This document shows, one piece after another, positions 24,245 through 35,349 of a DNA stretch of 64,000 bases. The notes beneath the pieces are model-generated. The model was not told where the DNA came from. It did no database searches and worked only from the letters and a program-made list of their open reading frames with translations. The stretch comes from Polytolypa hystricis UAMH7299 (taxonomy: Eukaryota > Ascomycota > Eurotiomycetes > Onygenales), in assembly GCA_002573605.1 (NCBI GenBank), contig PDNA01000024.1:165094-229093 (forward strand). The letters run 5' to 3'. Numbering within the stretch: position 1 is the stretch's first letter; each line of letters opens with the position of its first letter. The position numbers were made by a program, and so were the translations under genes.

Positions 24245-26044
24245 GGGGGGGGGAATAGAAAGAGGTAATTCTCTGATTTTATTTTTATTTTTTTGTTTCC
24301 GTTCTACGGAGTAGAATGGAAATTGAAATGAGGGGAATATGATTATGTATATTAATAATTGTGGGATGGAGGTGTTTTTCTGTCTTTTCTCTTTCATGAT
24401 AGGGATTCTGTTATTTTGCTTCCCTTTTTTTCTCTCCTTCCTTTTTTGAACAATTCACTGGAGGGGTTTGGGATTTTTTATTTTTTTTTGAATCTTGATA
24501 GATGACTTCTTAGTCTTCCATCTTTTTTTTTGCATTAGTCTTGTGTTGTTTTTATTTTTTTATTCTGGCTCAAATTCTATGCATATGTATGGATTACTGC
24601 AACTTTGGAAGAAAAGAGAGGTGTGTGTGTGTGTGCATGTTTCTTATATAGCATTATGATATCATTTTTTCTTGTTATAAGTATTATGTAGGACAGAAAA
24701 TGGGGGAAGGGCTTTTTGTTTTGCTCTCTATTGGTGCATGCAGTCATTTCAAGTGTGCTGATGACAACCTCATCCATCAACAATAGAGTTGTTTTGCAGC
24801 TTATAGCTGGACTTGATAATGATTCACTTGCCTATAGATGCCTGTGTCCAATTCAGTCTTGCCTAAAGTGTATCAGTATGTATCATGAATTTTATCCACC
24901 AAGATTTTTGATTGTTTTATCTAATGTCTTGTGGGAATATGCCTCACACTGGCTGTTGCAAGCCCACCCACCCCCTTCTGAGTGAAGGCCCGATCTGCAC
25001 TCACCACACATTATCTCATATTTTTGGCGACCAGATTATTCTCCCGGCCTTACTCCTCCTACTTTACTAACCCACCAGTGAAAAAAATTTCTTACATAGC
25101 ATAGCAGAAAGACCAACCAACCCCTAAAGAAATCCACAAATCAGGTAAAATTTCGGGGCTTTCAGATCGAGCAACCAACCTGGCTGGCTGACTATGACCA
25201 AATAGGTATTGGTACTGGGTCCTGGATGGTGAAGAAGTTTTTTTTCTTTTTTTCTATAGAGCTGAATCACAAAGTGATGAGAAGGGATTTTTCTTCTTTA
25301 ATTTTTCCTAATTTTTCAGTTGTTTCGGCAGGCTGAAAATTCTTGATATAATTTGTCACTTGAGGTGTAGATCTAGTAGTCTGTGCTCAATGTTGGCAGA
25401 CCTTGATATACCCGTACCAGCATTTGAGCAGCTGCTCCTTAGTATCTCTACCTGTTGAAACATCCGGTGTCCGAGGAAAATTCTGAGTTTCCAGGGTGGC
25501 GCTGCGTAAATGCGATGGGGAAATATCAAAATATGGCCGGGATTTGAGATGGGCCGGGATTTGGGGGTGGTATGATATAACCGGTGTTTGATGGAATGGA
25601 AGCCAGAGAGACAAAGAAGTGAGTCATGGAGAATGAAGAGTGAGCAAGCATGAAATGAATTGAAGAGATAATCCTGTTCTGATGGTTGATATCAATGAAA
25701 GCACAGCCTGCTGGTGGGTGTAAGGGTAATACCATCTTACTTCAGATGACAATACGGGGCAGTGGCTGTATTCCGGAAATACACTTTCCGGGCTCTGCAG
25801 CCAGCCAATCGGAGGCTGCTGATTAAGGATCATCCCCCGCCCAATCGCCGAGCCGCAAAAGAAAGTTGTTCATAACTCTCTCTCTCTCTCTCTCCCCTCT
25901 CCTCTTCTTTCCACACAAGAAGACGAGCAGATGGTCAGAGCCTAAGAAGGGAGACAGATACCGATTAACACAACTCTACACGTCCCCAGAGCCTTCCCAC
26001 CAGGAGAAAAAAAAAAAAAAACGGAATTGAGATTCTCGGTAACA
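24245..26044. other. Intergenic, HEM1 promoter
   Basis: The left part is a T-rich 3' UTR. A (GT)n run lies at 24621-24635. The right part is the promoter of 5-aminolevulinate synthase, with CCAAT boxes and a (CT)n tract at about 25876-25894. No gene recognised. Confidence 0.55.
25805..25845 (+). promoter_or_regulatory. Two CCAATCG boxes upstream of HEM1
   Basis: CCAAT occurs at 25805-25809 and 25841-25845, about 200-240 bp before the HEM1 start, both followed by CG. The first is followed after 12 bases by ATT, which fits the CSAAT-N12-RWT pattern reported for combined binding of the CCAAT-binding complex and the iron regulator HapX. Binding is inferred; the RWT part alone is weakly informative. 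Confidence 0.4.
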
Positions 26045-28106
26045 ATGGAATCCCTCCTGCAGCAGTCGCGCGCGCTCTGCCCGTTCCTCAAGCGCACCTC
26101 GCCTGCCACCCTGCGCTCGCTGTCCACGGCCACCCGCCCCAGCAGCAGCCCCGGCGGAGGCACTATCTCTAATCTGCAGGTCATTGCCCGCAGATGCCCT
26201 ATCATGAGCAAGGCTCTGGCCGTCCAGAGCTCCCGCTTGGGCTCGGCAAAGGCCTTTGGCACCGTCGCTGTTGGTGGTGGCTGTCGTGCCAACGCTGTTG
26301 CTAGTGTCAAGGCCGCTTCTGCGGTCCCCCCGGGCAAGAAGAGATTGCATACGAGTGCTAGCAAGGAGGCGAGTGTTGATCAGGAGTCGTATAGGAAGTA
26401 TGAGAGGGGTAAGTGGGCGACTTTTTTTGCTTTTCGATTATCCTACGTTATTTCCCGGCTAACATGTCCATTCTACAGTCCATCCTACCCTGTCTAAGAC
26501 GAAGACTAAGACCAAGTCCAAGTCCAGCCATGCCGCAGTGAAGGGCGCGGCTGTCTTCCCCGGCCCCAGGCCAGAGGTCCCCGCGACCAAAAAGTTCGAC
26601 TACGACGGCTTTTACAACGCCGAATTGGAGAAGAAGCACAAGGACAAGTCGTACCGCTATTTCAACAATATCAACCGTCTTGCGCAAGAGTTTCCGCGTG
26701 CCCACATGGCTACTCCCGAGGAGAAAGTGACCGTTTGGTGCGCGAACGATTACCTGGGCATGGGTCGAAACCCATATGTGCTCAAGACTATGCACGACAC
26801 TCTCAATCAATATGGCGCTGGAGCGGGTGGCACGAGAAATATTTCGGGCCATAATCAGCATGCGGTTGGCTTGGAGAATACAATTTCGAAGCTGCATGGG
26901 AAAGATGGTGCGCTGGTTTTCGGCTCGTGCTATGTCGCCAACGACGCCACATTGGCTACCCTGGGCAGCAAGTTGCCTGACTGCGTGATTTTGTCGGATA
27001 GCTTGAACCATGCGTCGATGATCCAGGGTATACGACATTCCGGCTCGAAGAAGATGGTCTTTAGACATAACGACCTTGAAGACCTTGAACAGAAACTGGC
27101 TTCTCTGCCGCTTTCCACACCGAAAATCATTGCTTTTGAGTCTGTGTACAGTATGTGCGGATCCATCGCTCCCATTGAGGAGATTTGTGACCTAGCGGAC
27201 AAGTACGGTGCTATTACCTTTCTCGATGAAGTCCATGCTGTCGGTCTGTATGGACCACACGGCGCTGGTGTCGCCGAGCACCTCGATTTCAATGTTTATG
27301 CCTCCCAAGACTCTACAGCTCCCAGGTCCACAAAGGGCACCGTCATGGACCGTATTGACATCATCACTGCCACCCTAGGCAAGGCATACGGCTGTGTGGG
27401 TGGCTACATTGCTGGTTCGGCACCATTCGTCGACGCAATCCGCTCCCTGGCTCCAGGCTTCATATTCACCACCTCCCTGCCTCCTGCCGTTATGGCTGGC
27501 GCACAAACCTCAATCAACTACCAAGCCAATTACCATCGTGACCGTACCCTACAACAACTTCACACACGCGCGGTTAAATCCGAGCTGAGCGCCAACAATA
27601 TCCCCGTCATTCCTAACCCATCCCACATCATCCCCATCCTAGTCGGCGACGCTGAAGTTGCCAAGAAAGCATCCGACATGCTCCTACAAGACTACGGCAT
27701 CTACGTGCAGGCCATCAACTACCCCACTGTCCCCCGCGGTGAGGAGCGCCTGCGCGTCACCCCAACGCCCGGCCACACCAAACCCTACCGCGACCACCTC
27801 GTGCACTCTCTCGGCGAGGTGTGGGAACGTCTCGCGATCCGCAAGACGAGCGACTGGAAATCCGCCGGCGGGTTCTTGGGCGTGGGCGTCGAAGACGACG
27901 CGAAGAACCAGCCCATGTGGACCGACGCGCAGCTCGGTCTACACCAGGGCGAAGACCTGGAGAGCGCGCTGAAGCGAGAATTTAAGGCCGAAGCCGTCGA
28001 GAAGCAGCAGATGTTGCGCGACTTGCAGCTGCAGGAGGATTTGCAGAAGCATCGTGGTAGAGAGACCGGGATGGCTGCGAATTCGACTGTCGGTGTCGCT
28101 GCGTGA
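26045..28106 (+). CDS. HEM1: 5-aminolevulinate synthase, mitochondrial
   Basis: Condenses glycine and succinyl-CoA to 5-aminolevulinate, the first step of heme synthesis, in the mitochondrial matrix with pyridoxal phosphate. Exons 26045-26408 and 26479-28106 give 663 residues. The N-terminal about 170 residues form an Arg/Ser/Ala-rich targeting region and contain two Cys-Pro heme regulatory motifs (RALCPFL and ARRCPIMSK), known in other ALAS to restrict import when heme is high. The core begins at FDYDGFYNAELEKKHKDKSY. Visible motifs: WCANDYLGMG, GAGAGGTRNISG for substrate and cofactor, FESVYSMCG, DEVHAVGLYG with the cofactor aspartate, and TATLGKAYGCVGGY with the Schiff-base lysine near 423. 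A C-terminal extension of about 90 residues after the core (SAGGFLGVGVEDD onward) is typical of fungi. Convergent with RPA49. Confidence 0.96.
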
Positions 28107-28969
28107 TTTCTGAGAGGCTAAGAGGGGGCCGGGGCTTTATTGAGACCTTTCGTTCCTCCTCTCTCGCCCTCCCTTCTGATCGCGTGCACAGCTGTGTTCT
28201 CGTGGCACTTTGTTTTCGTCCAACTCGAATCCATACCCTGCGACAGAGTCACAGTATGTCAGAGGGGGGCAGCTAAGAGGGACAGGAGGTTTTACGGAGG
28301 TCTCTTTTGAAAGGGAAAACATTTTTAAAAAATTCCCCGTGTGCCCTGACCTCTTTTCTTTTTAGCTCTTTTCTCGTACCTTTGCTTTGGGACGATGCCG
28401 TTTCTCTCACACTCCTTTTTTGTTTGTTGAATATGCGCATCAAACCCCTAGCCGTGTTTTTGATTTCCCAAAGCTTAATTCATGTATTGACGAATGTTTT
28501 TGACGTCTATTGTTTTTTTTTTACCTTTCTTGATGGTTCCTTTATGATTGCTATCTATGTGTGTGCCTTGGATAGATGTGTAGTTAGCTTTATTTGGAAC
28601 ATACCTTAGGTACCCACCACCACCCTAGTGGCTACGTCCAGGGCATGAGGTTTTTTCTCGCCCTGGATGATTGGTGAATGAATATTGGGGTTTATTATAT
28701 ATAAACAAACATATATATCACTTATATGATTTTGGATATATTCAAAAATACTTTATTTTCTGCTTTCCATCCTTGGTTGGATATATTCCAGGTAGATTGA
28801 TTCTTTTTGCGCACAATATCATAACTAAAAAGCTTGCCTGCCCCCCCGACCCCCTTTACACAACAATATCAATACAACCTCGAATCAAGAGCCACCACTG
28901 ATAAAAAAAATAAATACAAAAGGTAATAATTCTAATAATATCCCCGCTTGACATTTTCCCCCCTTATCC
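28107..28969. other. Convergent intergenic region
   Basis: Two 3' UTRs face each other. AT-rich with no recognised gene. Confidence 0.6.
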
Positions 28970-30630
28970 TCACCTCCTCCCTCCACCCCCACCACGACTC
29001 AACCTCGGAAACTCAACAGGCAATCTCAACCTCGCAACCCTCTTCGCCGCCGCCTCCGCCTTCGTCTTCACACCCCACTTCACAAACTCACTCTCACGGA
29101 TCTTATCCACACGACAACCCAATTCGCGGAAATACTGCAGCGCATCTTTATTCTCTAGCCTCAAATCATCGCGGAGATCAGAGGGGTCGGTAGCGAGTTC
29201 TGTGGCTGTATTATTACCTGCTGCGGGCGGGATGTGCAGTGTTAAAGCGCATATTGTAGTGTGAAGGAATGTGATGTCTGTCTTTGAGAGGAAGGATCCT
29301 TGCGGGGCGAATTTGCGACGGAGAGAGTCGAGGAATGAGTCGGGTAAAAGTGCAGCTTTGCCTGTTGTACCGAGAGTAGCGGAAAGTACCGTGCGCAATT
29401 CATCTCGGGCAGGTAATTTCCTACTCCCCGGCCCGGCGCTGTTACTACCTCGTCCAGCGGACTTCAAACATCGGGAGAATTCTATAAGGATCCATATGTA
29501 GCGGAGGAGTTGGATGGTGGTTTTATTCCCGCCTCCGACAACGCTTTCTATACGATTTGACACGAAGCGAGAACTTGTTAGGACTGGCTCGCCTGCATTC
29601 ACAGCGTCTTGCCAATCGTGAATCGGCAGCGCGCGCAGTGTCGAGAGGCCGTTTGGAATCAAGGATTCTAGCGTGTACACGCCAACAGGGTGTGTCGCGG
29701 ATAAATCTGGCTGAGGCAGAGGTTTCGCGGCTTGAATTTCTGCCGCTGCGGATTTTTGGGCGGAGAGTTGAGCCTTGTCATTGGGCATGGAAGACAGAAG
29801 AGCGGATTCTGCGGTTGTGGGTGTACCGGAGGGATTGGAGGAGGAGGCGATAAGAGCGTTTTCGGCGATGGATTGGACGGATTTTCGAGCTTGTTTGGTT
29901 CCGAATGCTTCTGTTAAGGCGGTGCGTTGGGACCAGCGGGTTTTCTGTATTTTTGGGGAAGAGGCTGTGAGTTGATTATTCGAGTAGAAATGATCCTTTC
30001 TTTCCTTTTTTCTCCCATGGTCATAGCAAGAGTATAGCATAAAAGGGGACATAGGGAGAGAAAAAGAAAAGACATACCGCAGCACCCTCATCATCCGTCT
30101 CCTCCTCTTCCACCACCGGACTAATCTGCCTCACACAACCCCGTACCGTCATCTTCCTCGCCTCCATAATCTGCATTGTCCCCGAATCCGCATCGTAGAT
30201 TGCAACATAATGGCTCCACAAACTATCCAACTCGTTCTCGCCTTCTTTGCCCGTGAAATCGAGCTTTGGGTGTGATGACGAGTGTAGGAGTAGCTCTGAA
30301 GATGTAAGAGTTGAGTTTTTCGATGCGCTCTGTGTGCGCTTTTTGTTGGCGGGAGCGGGTTTGTCGTAGGTGGTTAAAGTGAGGGATTCGGGGACCGTGA
30401 GGCCTGGTGTCGATGCTGGCGAAACGAAATCTGTTAGCAAAAAGAAAAGACCATACATACCCTTTCTATGTGTCTGTATACATACCGACAATTGGGACCG
30501 GCCCATCTGGATTCTGTATAAATTGGACTTTGACAGGTGGTTTGACGGCCTGTAGTGCGGGCTTTTTGCTTGGTCGATCGTGCTTTTCGGAGAGTCGCTT
30601 GCGCTTTTTCTCCGGGTTGTCGGGCGCCAT
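28970..30630 (-). CDS. RPA49: DNA-directed RNA polymerase I subunit A49
   Basis: A49 pairs with A34.5 in RNA polymerase I and helps rRNA gene initiation and elongation in the nucleolus. Exons on the minus strand: 30486-30630, 30078-30415 and 28970-29944 (485 residues). The N-terminus is basic (NPEKKRKRLSEKHDRPSKKP), followed by the dimerisation part with the FTGKEGE and LWSHYVAIYD strands, then the linker RTALTEAFGTKQARKSVQS and the tandem winged-helix DNA-binding part (VYTLESLIPNGL onward). It ends in a Gly/Arg tail. The donor of exon 2 (GTATGT) and the phase require the acceptor at 29945-29947; an earlier CAG at about 29965 would shift the frame. The end of exon 2 is the only doubtful junction. 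Confidence 0.88.
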
Positions 30631-31966
30631 TATTGTTGGCTTTTTTTTTGATGATTTATTTATGTGGGGTTTCTTGGTGTATGTTCGGCTTTTAGAAACA
30701 GGTAAATAGCGGTTTGGAGATGCTGGTGGCCCGCCGCATGTACTGGACACAAAACGGGATGTTGATGTCGGGGAGAATAAAAATAAAAAAAGGTTACGGC
30801 GCGCCAAAAGCACAGCTTTGGCAGAAAGCTACAAAATCTCTCCACCAAAAAGAGACGCAACGCACAAAGGAATTACTATAAACACCACCTCTAAATAGTC
30901 AAAGTCTTACTTATGATTTTCTATAGGGACGTTCATATGAGTAATGAGTTTGCGGGGCAAGAATCCTGAAGAATATCACCTCGCTACCTATCTTCGCCAC
31001 TGCAGTATACTCTGTCCCCTGGTGCCCACACGCAATGAAGACCTAGATACGGAGGAGAGCTCATGAAGCTACCAGTGAATGTCAGGAACAAGGAATTATT
31101 ATTTATATAGCAACATTTAAAGCTTTTATCAAGTGATTCTTTCCCATATAAAATTGTATGTCACGCCGTAATACGGCAGGTATGTAGGCGCACTCCAGCA
31201 AAAAGATTATGCTTCAAAACACCAGCTATGAGGATGTCTTGTCATGGGCAAAACTAGTTCTACAAAATGCAAGCACTGAATGGATTTGAAGAGATGTTGT
31301 TTTTTGTTCATAACAAATTGCTGTCCCATTGCCCCGCGATTTTTTCCACCCTAGGAGGGGCAAGCTAAAGCTATCAAAATAAGAAAAAAAAGTTTCAAAA
31401 ACCGAACAACAACGGGAAACAGCTCGTTAAGTAACTCCTTGTACCAGCTCCGGTATGCATGTTTTTCGTTGATGTAAAAAAAAAACAGACAGATGATGTT
31501 GACCAGCTTTTTCCCATGACCGTCATAAAGAACCCGTGAAACACAAAAGGGAAAATAGTGAGAAAAAAATCGTATCGTGAAGGAATGGGACTTTCGGTCC
31601 TTGGATCCCTTTTCGTTCCCAACCTCACCGACAACACCGGAGGACCATTTCAAAACATGTCGAGAACAAGAGTTGTCGCACACAAATACCCCATCGCGCC
31701 CACAGACAAAACACACAATTGAGCCGCCAGGTTGGAGTGGTGGGATTCAGTTGGAATTGACTGGAGGATGAGGAGGTTGGCGACAAACCAACGACAGACC
31801 GAAGGAAGTGGACCTCGTAATCATATGCATGTTTTCAAACGCAAGCTCGTAGTAAGTGTTGACTCGAGGATGGTGTTCCGCAAAAACAGATGATGCGTTT
31901 CGTTATCGGCGACTCAGGGTTCAATTAAAGTCAAGGGGAAAAGCTGAGACAGAGCGGTCGAGTAGT
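30631..31966. other. Intergenic between RPA49 and eL41
   Basis: RPA49 promoter at left and eL41 3' UTR at right. No further gene recognised on either strand. Confidence 0.5.
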
Positions 31967-32136
31967 TTACTTGCTGTAGTGGCAGTCAGCAAATCTGAAA
32001 ATCGATCTCATCTTGCTTCTCCTTTCCCAATTGGAGAGAGAGAGAGAGGTGGGTTAAAAACGAACCTGCGGGCACGAGTCTTTCTTCTCTTACGCTTCAG
32101 GCGACGAACGCGCTTCTTTCTCCACTTGGCTCTCAT
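31967..32136 (-). CDS. RPL41: 60S ribosomal protein eL41 (25 residues)
   Basis: The smallest ribosomal protein, a single basic helix bridging the two subunits. Exon 1 (32066-32136) encodes MRAKWRKKRVRRLKR then KRRKTRAR and two bases of a serine codon. The intron (31974-32065, GTTCGT donor, CAG acceptor) is followed by a 7-nt last exon (31967-31973) that completes Ser, adds Lys and the TAA. The product is 25 residues with the near-invariant sequence of the family, so the splice pattern is well supported despite the tiny exon. Only K-T replaces K-M seen in some species. A leader intron (32156-32228, GTAAGT donor, TAG acceptor) precedes the start by 19 nt. The gene is easily missed by automatic annotation because of its length. 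Confidence 0.93.
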
Positions 32137-32155
32137 CTTCGCAAAGTAATTGAGA

Positions 32156-32228
32156 CTATGCAAGCAATGTTAGCAAAGCAGGTCGCACTACCAACACATG
32201 ATGAACGAGGGGCGAGCGGATGACTTAC
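32156..32228 (-). other. Intron in the eL41 5' leader
   Basis: Reading the minus strand, GTAAGT starts at 32228 and a TTGCATAG acceptor ends at 32156, 19 nt before the eL41 ATG. A leader intron close to the start is common in fungal ribosomal protein genes. Inferred from consensus only. Confidence 0.6.
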
Positions 32229-32335
32229 ACTTCTTTGACGATGAGGGGGGATGGAAGAGGAAGAGAGAGGAAAGAAGGATCGCGAGATGTGCAGACAAGA
32301 AGTTGCTTTGTAGTTGTGTGTGGCTGACTAAGCTG

Positions 32336-32421
32336 ACCCTAAGGGCTAGCGCCGTCTCGCAAGCGAGTCTGTGACATCAACGATTACGTAAGGGTTTAGT
32401 CAGTGGGCTGGGCTAACCCTA
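32336..32421 (-). promoter_or_regulatory. Cluster of TTAGGG-like motifs upstream of eL41
   Basis: CCCTAAGGG (32337-32345), AGGGTTTAG (32391-32399) and CTAACCCTA (32413-32421) lie within 90 bp, about 200-285 bp before the eL41 start. Tbf1, which binds TTAGGG-type sites, is known to drive ribosomal protein genes in several ascomycetes, so these are likely promoter elements. Factor identity is inferred. Confidence 0.45.
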
Positions 32422-33096
32422 CGCAGGATGACGCTCGATTTCAAACAAGGACATCATCGCCTCGATATATCAAGGAAAAAGGACAGTTGGAGGGCGGATG
32501 ATTATCGGAGAATTAAAAAGGCACCATTAACAAGGGCATAAGCGGTTCAGCCCTTTGTACCACGTTCCACTAACATTGTAGAATAAAGGTAGCGATCGGT
32601 CTTCTCATAAGTGGATGCGTAGCCAAAGCTTGCGCTCTCTTCACGCACGTCTATCTCCGTTGCAATTGACATTTTGATCATCCCCAGCTTCTATTTTCAG
32701 CTCATCCATCAGCGGATCACTTCCATCATCAGAGACAAAAGGCTGAAGTCTATTGTTATTGGATATGTGTTAAGCAGGCGCAGGGTTGTACCTTTTTGTC
32801 TTGCCTTTGGAGTAGAGCTCCACTCAAACCGACGAATTGCGGTCATGCCATGCCATCTCTCAATACGAGCAAACGTCAGATGCCATGGAAAAAGCAATGA
32901 TGGGCAAACTATATAAGGAGGGCTCCCTTCAATGTGTCTTCTCACCTCTTCTCCGACTAACTTCAAGAAAGAAAAATCCAGCTCTTCTTTGCTAGCATAT
33001 AATTTATATCGTTCCCCTTGCATCCTTGCATTATAAATACCCTCTATCCTACATCCAACACAAAAAGAAGAAATAACCCACGCACAAAAGCCAACA

Positions 33097-33607
33097 ATGC
33101 GCATCTTCGCCACTCTCGCAGCTCTGACGAGCCTCGTCGCCGTCTCCACAGCACGCATAGAAGCCGTAGCCGCCCCCAAAACCATCAAGGTCGGCGAACC
33201 TTTCGATATCATCCTCATGGGGTTCGGCTACATCCAGACTGTCGACGATATTGCTGCTGCATTTGGCGTTGGGCCGGAGGACTTTAATTCAGGAGAGGCT
33301 CTTGGTCAGGTGTTTGGTTCAGTGTATTTGGGTCCTGGTAAGTCAACATCCATTAGTACTCTTGCTTCCTACGACATAAGCCCCACAGGGCTTGGCTAAC
33401 ATTATCGCAGAGAAATCAAACATCAGGGGCAATCTCACATTCCCCGTGACCGTGCCCACAAGTTGGGAGGACGCAGACGCTCTCACGATTACCACGGGCG
33501 TGTATAGCCTCTATGGCGCCCAGGACCTGGCCGTTGTTGATATATTCAAGGTTGTCACAGAAGTCGGCGATGAGACGAGTGAGGAATATGTTCGTTCTAG
33601 CGTTTAG
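33097..33607 (+). CDS. NIS1-like small secreted protein
   Basis: Predicted 145-residue extracellular protein. Exons 33097-33337 and 33411-33607. Signal peptide MRIFATLAALTSLVAVSTA is followed by RIEAVAAPKTIKVGEPFDI, then SVYLGPEKSNI, an FPVTVPTSW strand and TGVYSLYGAQ, an order resembling the NIS1 family first described as a secreted effector of plant-pathogenic fungi. Family members in that setting affect plant cells, but homologues occur widely in fungi with other life styles, so the role here is unknown. There are no cysteines in the mature part, in keeping with the family. A TATAAATA stretch at 33033 probably marks the promoter; the gene is divergent from eL41. Confidence 0.75.
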
Positions 33608-35349
33608 TTCAACGCTAGGTCGAACGCTGTAGAAGGGAACGCGGGGGAGCCGGGGGCCGGAGCATGATGGACTTGCGCTGTGTGTTAAATATCTATGGCG
33701 ACTTTGGGGAAGGAGGAAGGTTGGACGTGGCTTTTGAAGGTTTCATCGATGGTGATCCTTTAAGGACGTCGGAAGGGCCGTTTCTTTGTGTCAACCATAA
33801 ATTGCGTTTGATATCAAATGGATGAGGTTATATCTGCATGTTTCTTCAGTTGTGTGAAGGGAATTCAACGGGTCAGCACAGTTTTCTTCAATCACCATCA
33901 AAGGCAAATATATATACATAGACAGAGTGTAGAAGAATAAACAATCCGACTCTTTGAGAAAATATCCATAATTCTCAACATTATCAGGCCAGCAAGCAAC
34001 GCGGTATTTACTTGTATGTGCATACATACAAGCTCTTGCAAGTTGTAAAAACAACAAGGAAGTGGGGTTTGAAAAAAAGGAAAGAAAGAAAGAATATAGA
34101 CGTCATAAATGCCCGAAGAGAACATATCAATCCTCGTACGTACTTCTGCTAGTTATCAACATAAACCCCGAACACCCTGTCCGGAGTCAGGATCCAAGTT
34201 CATGACAACTCCAGCTCTGAGAGGCCAAAGTGCTACGCACTAGGTTCCTGATCCCATAAACCATATTAGCTCCTTCTACCAAACGTCATCAGGGGAAAGG
34301 AAGCCGGGGCGCGTGGGATTATTATCTCTCCGCGTTTGATAAAAAACCCCAAGCTTCAAGAGTCCATTCTGGAGTCCCGGGAGGGGGGGGGGGGTTCCAA
34401 AGACAAATCATGCGGCACCCTTCGCGCCCTTCAACACACACGTAGAACATCCTAGCCCGATACCATACCATACCATGCATGCAATATTCCACAACATATA
34501 CCTTAATTACTATATATTTCTCCTACCCCTTCCTAGGGGGTTGCCAATAATATATATTGAATTCCCATCCCCATTCTCCCGCTCATTTTTCATATCTAAT
34601 ACTCTCTCTCCCTCTTTTCATTGGTGGCCCCTCTGGCCCCGCGCCCCCCTGCTCCTCCAAGTAACCCTGCTGGAACTCGACTGGGATTAACTGCCGAGGT
34701 ATATTTATATATATTTATTTTTACAAAAGGGTTGCTTTTTGTTGGGGATCCGAAATCGGAAGGAGAAAGAAGCCCCCCCCTCGGTGTATCATGAGGGTCT
34801 TAGGGGCAACCCAAGTGTGTGGGGTTGATGGGCAGGGAAAATTTAAATCATGGGATGGAATATGCTTGCCCTTTTTCTTAAGGGGTAGAGAATGCTAAAG
34901 GAGGGGGGTTGTGGTGCTAAGCGCTATGTGATATGGGTACACGGAGAATGATGGATGGAATGCTGAATGGGCATATGCGAAACGCTGATGACAAATGCTT
35001 TTTGATTTGGGCAGAAGTAATGATTGCAGGTTGGATGAGTGAGGTACACGGGCGTACTCTGGAACTACTGAAAGCTGCGGCATGATATTCAATGTAGTTA
35101 TGCCAAAGGGTAGAGGAAGGACAAGTTGCCATGCAAATCACACTGAAAGGTATCATAATTCCATCCATTTCAAATAGACTGTTACCTATACGCAACTAAA
35201 GCACTAAAAAAAAAAGGGCAAGAGAACCAGCAATTGAAGAAAAAAAGACAAGTAATAACCCCTTCCCGCAGATCCCGAAAACACCATATTAACCCATCGC
35301 AGTAAACCATCGCAGTAAAAAGCAAATAGAGACAAAAGAAAACAAATCA
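33608..35349. other. Convergent intergenic region
   Basis: Between the NIS1-like gene and the carbamoyl-phosphate synthase gene, which face each other. A run of about 14 G lies near 34383-34395. No gene recognised in 1.7 kb. Confidence 0.5.

Noticed and set aside
29945..29964. Earlier CAG acceptor for RPA49 exon 3
   Set aside because: With the strong GTATGT donor at exon 2 it shifts the frame; the acceptor 20 nt further on restores it.
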